Source of the DNA: Melastoma dodecandrum
Taxonomy: Eukaryota > Streptophyta > Magnoliopsida > Myrtales > Melastomataceae
Direction of reading: 5' to 3'
NCBI GenBank assembly: GCA_029817715.1
Contig: JARUPY010000465.1
Location: forward strand, 682,001-746,000
DNA length: 64,000 nt
Shown here: positions 58,721-64,000 of the stretch, piece after piece
Layout: every line of letters begins with the position of its first letter
Numbering within the stretch: position 1 is the first letter of the stretch
Notes under the pieces: model-generated
Seen by the model: only the letters and a program-made list of their open reading frames with translations
Told to the model about the DNA's origin: nothing
Database searches by the model: none
Position numbers and translations under genes: made by a program

Positions 58721-60803
58721 AAAAAGAAAATATGCCCTCAATATAATGTGCTGCCTCAGGTATCGTCTGCATTCTTCATTATATGACAGCTGATATAAGC
58801 GAAAAACTCCTCGTAGATTTTATCATAGAATAACTAAAAAAATATTCGTTTTTGAAGCAGACCATCCTAATTTCGCGATTAATAATGTGTTTTTTTTTAT
58901 AAATTTTTGATAAATTAAAACCGTATTTTGAAATTAAAAAAAAGTAACGAAATTTCCGTACTATCCTTTCAGAAGATGTTGGTGTTAGGGTCGTCATTGT
59001 TGTGTTTTAAAGGTCAAAGTGTGTAGTATTCCACGTCTGTTATCTCTAGTCATAATAGTGTTGTAGCATATTGTCTGGGTAGCTAATGTAAATTTAAAAG
59101 ACATCCTCTTGAATACTGTCGCTGATTCCTCACTGTAATCATTTTATCTTGCACGTTTAGCTATACTTGAGGCCACTCCATCCAATAATTTTTCCATTGC
59201 CTCATTGTCGACTTTTACGGCTGCATCTCTATTTCAGGGCTCATCCATGAAGCTATTTGCTTGTTCCTGCATATTCCATGTTTATTCCCCCGGATGGCGG
59301 TTCCTCGAGATTGGTCAGTGCATTGGGAGGATGAAGTTCTTTGAGATATTAAAGTGCAGATATGTGTTGTAAAGGCCTGGCATATGTTAACAGGAGAGGG
59401 TTTGCTCCTAGTATTTACTGCATTCTGTCATGAATGCTGGAGTAGACAGATTCCTGCCTGCTTTTATGGGCAATTTAAATTGCTAGCTATAATTTCATGC
59501 TACTTATGATCAGCTCATTCATTGCCTTTTGGCTTGGTTATTCTGGGTCTTGAAGTGTTGGTGTCCCTTTGCCTCGTTCCAGAGTCTAGTAGTTAGACTA
59601 TCAGTGTCGGCGGGGTCGCTTGCTGTCGGATACTAACCTTATCCGATATGATTTTTGATAGCCACTCATTACCTAAATATTTTAGTTCTTGCAGTGAACT
59701 GACCACGGGGAGACATCAAGAGATCATGTTTGCGGGAGTGTTTAGAATTTGCTGTCCCAATAATTGACCGGAATGATCTCACTCTTGTCATGTGGTGATG
59801 AAGATGATCCTTGTGGATAAACTGAGTGACCGGAACTGGCCCATTCTTTCAATTTTCAATGCGGATAATGTCATTTCAGACATGAGTGAGGTATGATGCC
59901 AATAAATGAATCGCAACATGCCTAATTTGCAAGTTTCTTAACAATCGTTCTTCGTAGGCAAGACCCTCAGCCACTCGATGTTTCTCGCCAGGAGCTCTTC
60001 AGTGAACGGGATGTATGAACAGGCATCTACCTACCGGGACATGAAGTCCTTGCTGGTAGTGAATTTGATTCGTGAGAGTTGCCAACTGGTGTTCATTAAT
60101 GCTCTAAATGTGCTGCTGGACCAATGGACTGGGAAACTTATTGGGTGAACAAATGTGGAATTGGCCATATTAAAATGTTCTTCCAAGAGGTCTGAAGGGA
60201 TCTTCCACGGGAAAATTTTGCAGAAAATGGCACAAATCGCATGATACGACTGTTGTGCAGAAATTTTTCAGAAAATGGCACAATGCATGATTGTCTCGGA
60301 AAACTCAGTTGGCTGGCTTCATTTCATACATGACTGGACATTGACAGAAAGTGCATTAAACTGTCAAGAATGTGGCGAGATGACAGTCGATATATTTAGG
60401 AGTGTGGCATGTGCCAGTGTCCCCTCGGCACATATGGTATCCGGGATTCAGTGCCATAAAATAGTTGACGCACAGTTCCAGAAACTTCGTCCTGCACGGC
60501 TTCGGCAACCGCTGTGGTTACTGCCTTTATATGCGAGCGGAAAGGTAATATCCTTTTCCTATTGGATTCATGATTTGCAATTCCCCGGATGATTCCTATC
60601 CTGGGGAGCATTTAGCTGGCCTAGGTTAAGAATCTGATATCATTATTTAGCTGTCGCGATGCGGGGAATTGTATCAACAAAGATCATGGATCAACAAATG
60701 TGAAGAAATTCGAATTCAGAGTTCCCACTTTAGCAGTGGAGTGATGTTTTAAGTGTGAAAGAGGGAACCTTCCAGGTATCCAGATGTAACAGTAATCAGA
60801 AGG
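58721..60803. other. Intergenic region before USP-kinase gene
   Basis: AT-rich, then mixed composition. An open frame at 60275-60592 has no homology I recognise. A short duplication (TTTGCAGAAAATGGCACAA near 60217, TTCAGAAAATGGCACAA near 60268) is present. Part may be leader or 5' introns of the kinase gene. Confidence 0.35.
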
Positions 60804-62794
60804 ATGTTTTCGCTCCTCCGGACGAAGATATCGAAAAGGAAGACGGTGGTAGTTGGTCTGAAGTCGGAGAATCCAGGCAAGGAGATGCTACTTCGGCTGC
60901 TGGAATTGATGGTGGAACGCGGGGACAAGGTGTTGACTGTTCATGTCCAGCTATCCGACGATGCTTTTGATCCACATTCATTCCATATCCATGAAGACTT
61001 CTGCAAGTTGAAGGCGGTAAGATGTTGATCATGAGTTATCAATTACGGCAATAATCTTGTGCGAAACACCAACCAGTTTTGCTTATTCCTCTCCGTCTTC
61101 AGGTCGATTTCCAGGTTAAAGTCTGTGTGAACATCTCTTACGTTTCTGAATTAGCCCACCAAGTGCGAATCAACCATGCGACAATCCTAGCACTCGGATG
61201 CTGGTCTCAAGGGTACTGCAATGAGACAGCGCTATCTATTCCTTTTTTCCCCTGGCTTGGATTGATCTCTGGTGATATTTACAGGCCAAAAAATGTAGTC
61301 ATCGCGAGCCTCGTGAAACAATTACCACCCACTTGCTGGCTCGTGGTGATGGATGCTCGAGGAATCATTCACATTCAGAAGCGCGGAACTTCTCAGGATG
61401 GATCTCTCAGTGCCTTCAAGTCCACTCAATCATTATCTTCACAGAACAGTATCGTTGGCCGTGTAACGGCTTCCACTGATACTGAGGATTTGCCGGATTT
61501 GATATCATCCTCCAACCTTCCAGTAGTCGGTCATCACTGTTTTGGAGATTGCCCAAGCATCAGTCCCCAAGCGGAGTTATCGCTCATTCCAATCGCCCCC
61601 AAAATGATCACCGCCTTTTCTCCAGGAGAGCTCGAGACGGCTACTCGGATGTTTCATCCGGCAATGTTAATCGGAGTAGGAGGGAGCAGTATAATTTACC
61701 GTGCACGTCTTGTGGATGGCCGAGAGGTGGCAGTGAAAGTTCTGAGGAGTATAAGCGACTGTCCTGTAGACCTGTTCCGAGAAGTAGATATACTCACGAG
61801 TATAAGACATGAGAATATAGTTCAGATCATTGGATACTGTTATGGGCAGGGTGTTGAGGCTATCGTCTGCGATTTACTGGAGGGAAGTTTGAGACAGAAG
61901 CTAAGGCAACTCCCTTGGAGTTCAAGGATGGAAATTGCGATCGGAGTGGCCAAGGCCTTGGAGTACCTTCATCATTCATGTGATCCACCCATCATCCATA
62001 GGGATGTGAAGTCGAGTAATATTCTTCTCACTGCCGATTTCCTACCACAAGTAAGTTCGTCAATTTCCATGTCCAAGCCTATTTTTAAAAGCAAAATTGA
62101 CAGTACTTCTATTAACAGATTGCCGATTTCGGAGTGGCCATGAGGCTTCCAGACTGTCGAGAGCTGCTCACGAACAGGAAACCATTTAAAGTAGTGGGAA
62201 CCTTCGGATACTTAGCACCAGAGTATATACTGTATGGTAAGGTCGACGAGAAGACGGACGTTTATTCCTATGGAGTGGTTCTGCTGGAACTCATCACAGG
62301 AAAAGACGCCGTTCGAGCAGATGATGAGAACCGTGAAAGCATAGTCATCTGGGTAATTTTCCATTTGATCGTCTTCATATGGTCCTAAGTACATTACATT
62401 CTTCCTGGTTCCCCAGTTGTCTGACCGTCGTGTTAACATGAAATGCAGGCTAGATCCTTGTTCAAACGTGGTCGCGGCGATATGCTCATCGATGTAAATC
62501 TCCGTGGAGAATACAAGCAGGAGGAGATGGACAGGCTAATTCTTGCAGCGCGGCTCTGCCTCACATCCTCTTCTTCGAGACGGCCCACAATGCAGACAGT
62601 ATGATCCTACATTGCAGAAACTCTGGTAGATCTGCATGTGTTGATTTGACATTTCGGATATTTTCTGCCATCAGGTACTGAAGTTATTACAGGAGCCGGA
62701 GTATTGTTCATACGAACAGGAGGAGGAGAACGCTTCCCATGTCGAAGAGGAAATCTGCCACGAGGATGATGTGGATGAGCAGACGAGTGACTGA
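60804..62794 (+). CDS. Receptor-like cytoplasmic kinase with N-terminal USP domain, 6 exons
   Basis: Exons 60804-61016, 61103-61212, 61285-62050, 62119-62352, 62449-62598 and 62675-62794; phases agree, 530 aa. The N-terminus is a UspA-like fold ([58 protein letters not shown]). After a Ser-rich linker the kinase starts at [20 protein letters not shown]. It has [10 protein letters not shown], Lys in [27 protein letters not shown] and [20 protein letters not shown], so all catalytic residues are present. The C-terminal tail is acidic. There is no signal peptide or membrane span, so cytoplasmic. The architecture matches the plant kinases annotated with an adenine nucleotide alpha hydrolase-like domain. 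The start at 60804 gives a typical first strand but an upstream coding exon cannot be excluded. Intron 2 (61213-61284) is 72 nt, open and in frame. Confidence 0.88.
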
Positions 62795-63042
62795 CTTACA
62801 ATGTGGTTATACTGTAATCTTTTGGTTCTGCCGGCTACACGATGCCGAAAGGTGAACTCTACACAGATCCCGCAAGTCTTTATCTGTCGAGAAGAAGACT
62901 GTATTCATGTTCGACTTCTAAGAAGTCAAATAGATAAACTCTTTCATTCGTGATGGTAATTCTAAAAAACTACTAAAGGGAAAACGAGTGATGGTGATTC
63001 ATCAGATGATGAATTCTCGAAATGGGGTCTCGGTTATAGTGA
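62795..63042. other. Convergent 3' flanks
   Basis: Short region between the convergent USP-kinase and GDSL genes; shared 3' UTR space. Confidence 0.6.
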
Positions 63043-64000
63043 TTAAGCAGCAGCCAGCTGGGAGAAGTTGATCGGGTAGACATATCGAGGTCCTCCTTGG
63101 AAAAGAGTGGTAGCCGCCACCTCTGAAGCGGCCGATGTGGGGTGGAACGAATCCCAGAACAGGTACTTTGTGCGATCCGAGCACAGACTCGTTTTGGGAT
63201 TGCACATTTCCTGCGCATTGAGTTTGCCTGTTCCACAGCACGCAGCCTTCGTCTCGTTGAACACTGCGGCCACATAATATAATACAAGTCATCTCAGTTT
63301 GCCTTAGCAGTATACTTCTATTTACAGCTACTGTCTCCGTAAATAGATTGTTCGACCAGATAAGTTCGACTCACGGGATATCGGGCCTTGCAGGACATCC
63401 ATGGTCATATTGAAAGCATTGCCGATTGAGTACTTGATTTCATTGTGCCTGGAATTGATTCTGTCCATCATGATCCTTATGGTCGAGTGAAAAGTGACTG
63501 CCTGTTCGTTAAGTCCATCCAAACATCCTCCCGTCTCGTTCATCGCCCTCTGAGATGGGCAGCACCCTATTGGAGGCACACTTATGATGCCAATCTTCCT
63601 GGCCCCAAGCGAGATCAGCAGCTGCAATAAGAAAGAAAGTAAATCATGAATACCGACTGAACACTAGGTCTTAATTGCGTTCATAATCGAACAATTACCT
63701 CCAAGTGTCTCTCGTATTTAGATCCCAAGGTGGACATGAACTCCTTCTCCGGAACGTTGCTTCTCGTAAGGTAATCGGAGAATATGTCGTTGCTTCCCGT
63801 GCTGATGAAGAACAGACAGTTTGCTAGATAATTCCTGGCCACTGCCTGTCCCATGAGATCAGCAAGGGTGCCACGAACCGCTGCAAACTGCTTTATCTGT
63901 TCCCCAAGGGAGACAACATTCTTGTTCTTCTTGGATTTGAGGGCATTAGTTGTCACGTTTTCTCCAGTTAGGTCAAGAATGCCTGATCCCCCTGAGGCGA
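63043..64000 (-). CDS. GDSL esterase/lipase, 3' part (5' end beyond window)
   Basis: A secreted-type SGNH hydrolase acting on lipid or ester substrates. Exons seen: 64000-63699 (incomplete at the window edge), 63621-63375 and 63263-63043; phases agree. Visible motifs: ASGGSGILDLTG near the edge (between blocks I and III), FFISTGSNDIFSDYL with the block III GxND Asn, LLISLGARKIGIISVPPIGC, and block V WDSFHPTSAASEVAA with the catalytic Asp and His. KAACCGTGKLNAQEMC contains the usual Cys pair. The end is YPINFSQLAAA. The nucleophile Ser block and the signal peptide lie outside the window. Confidence 0.92.

Noticed and set aside
60275..60592. 105-codon frame upstream of the USP kinase
   Set aside because: No homology recognised, and it overlaps a local small duplication. 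Kept only as a note in the intergenic entry.

Overview
This is a nuclear genomic window from a flowering plant, most likely a eudicot. The genes are intron-rich with short GT-AG introns. The proteins are plant-specific: PP2C clade D, DUF630/DUF632, STY-type ACT-domain kinase, RopGEF with a PRONE domain, FBL10-like F-box and MSL channel. Intergenic DNA is AT-rich with plant transposon remains. I cannot fix the species.

Layout. 0-5 kb: the last exon of a PP2C phosphatase, then a complete four-exon DUF630/DUF632 gene, both on +. 5.4-7.6 kb: decayed DNA with the 5' end of an FAD oxidoreductase and the broken exons of a neprosin-domain gene. 8.4-15.5 kb: two tandem, signal-peptide-bearing Ser-Pro(n) hydroxyproline-rich wall protein genes. 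The second carries a 4-base insertion that throws its reading frame. Between them lies an 887-bp element with about 150-bp terminal inverted repeats and a perfect 9-bp target duplication, carrying a fragment of a pyruvate decarboxylase gene: a Pack-MULE. 16.1 kb: a small plant-specific protein of unknown function. 17-20.6 kb: unresolved and repeat-bearing DNA, with a 250-bp direct repeat pair and a hairpin.

21-53.8 kb is a block of five minus-strand housekeeping or signalling genes, all rebuilt exon by exon with consistent phases: ATR checkpoint kinase (14 exons, 2,753 aa), an MSL mechanosensitive channel (5 exons, 904 aa), an STY46-like ACT-domain kinase (16 exons, 579 aa), an FBL10-like F-box/LRR protein (4 exons, 647 aa) and a RopGEF (5 exons, 573 aa). 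A 193-bp hAT-type MITE sits at 45.5 kb. 55.8-58.7 kb holds a nonsense- and frameshift-bearing cpSRP43 pseudogene, a duplicated 73-bp segment and a Ty3-type integrase scrap. 60.8-62.8 kb: a receptor-like cytoplasmic kinase with an N-terminal USP domain, on +. 63.0-64.0 kb: the 3' part of a GDSL esterase/lipase, on -, running out of the window.

The genes do not form a pathway; they are ordinary neighbours on a plant chromosome. The most unusual content is in the accessory parts: the Pack-MULE between the wall-protein paralogues, the frame-broken wall-protein gene, and several gene relics that can be diagnosed to the mutation. I found no CRISPR, rRNA, tRNA or prokaryote-like system.
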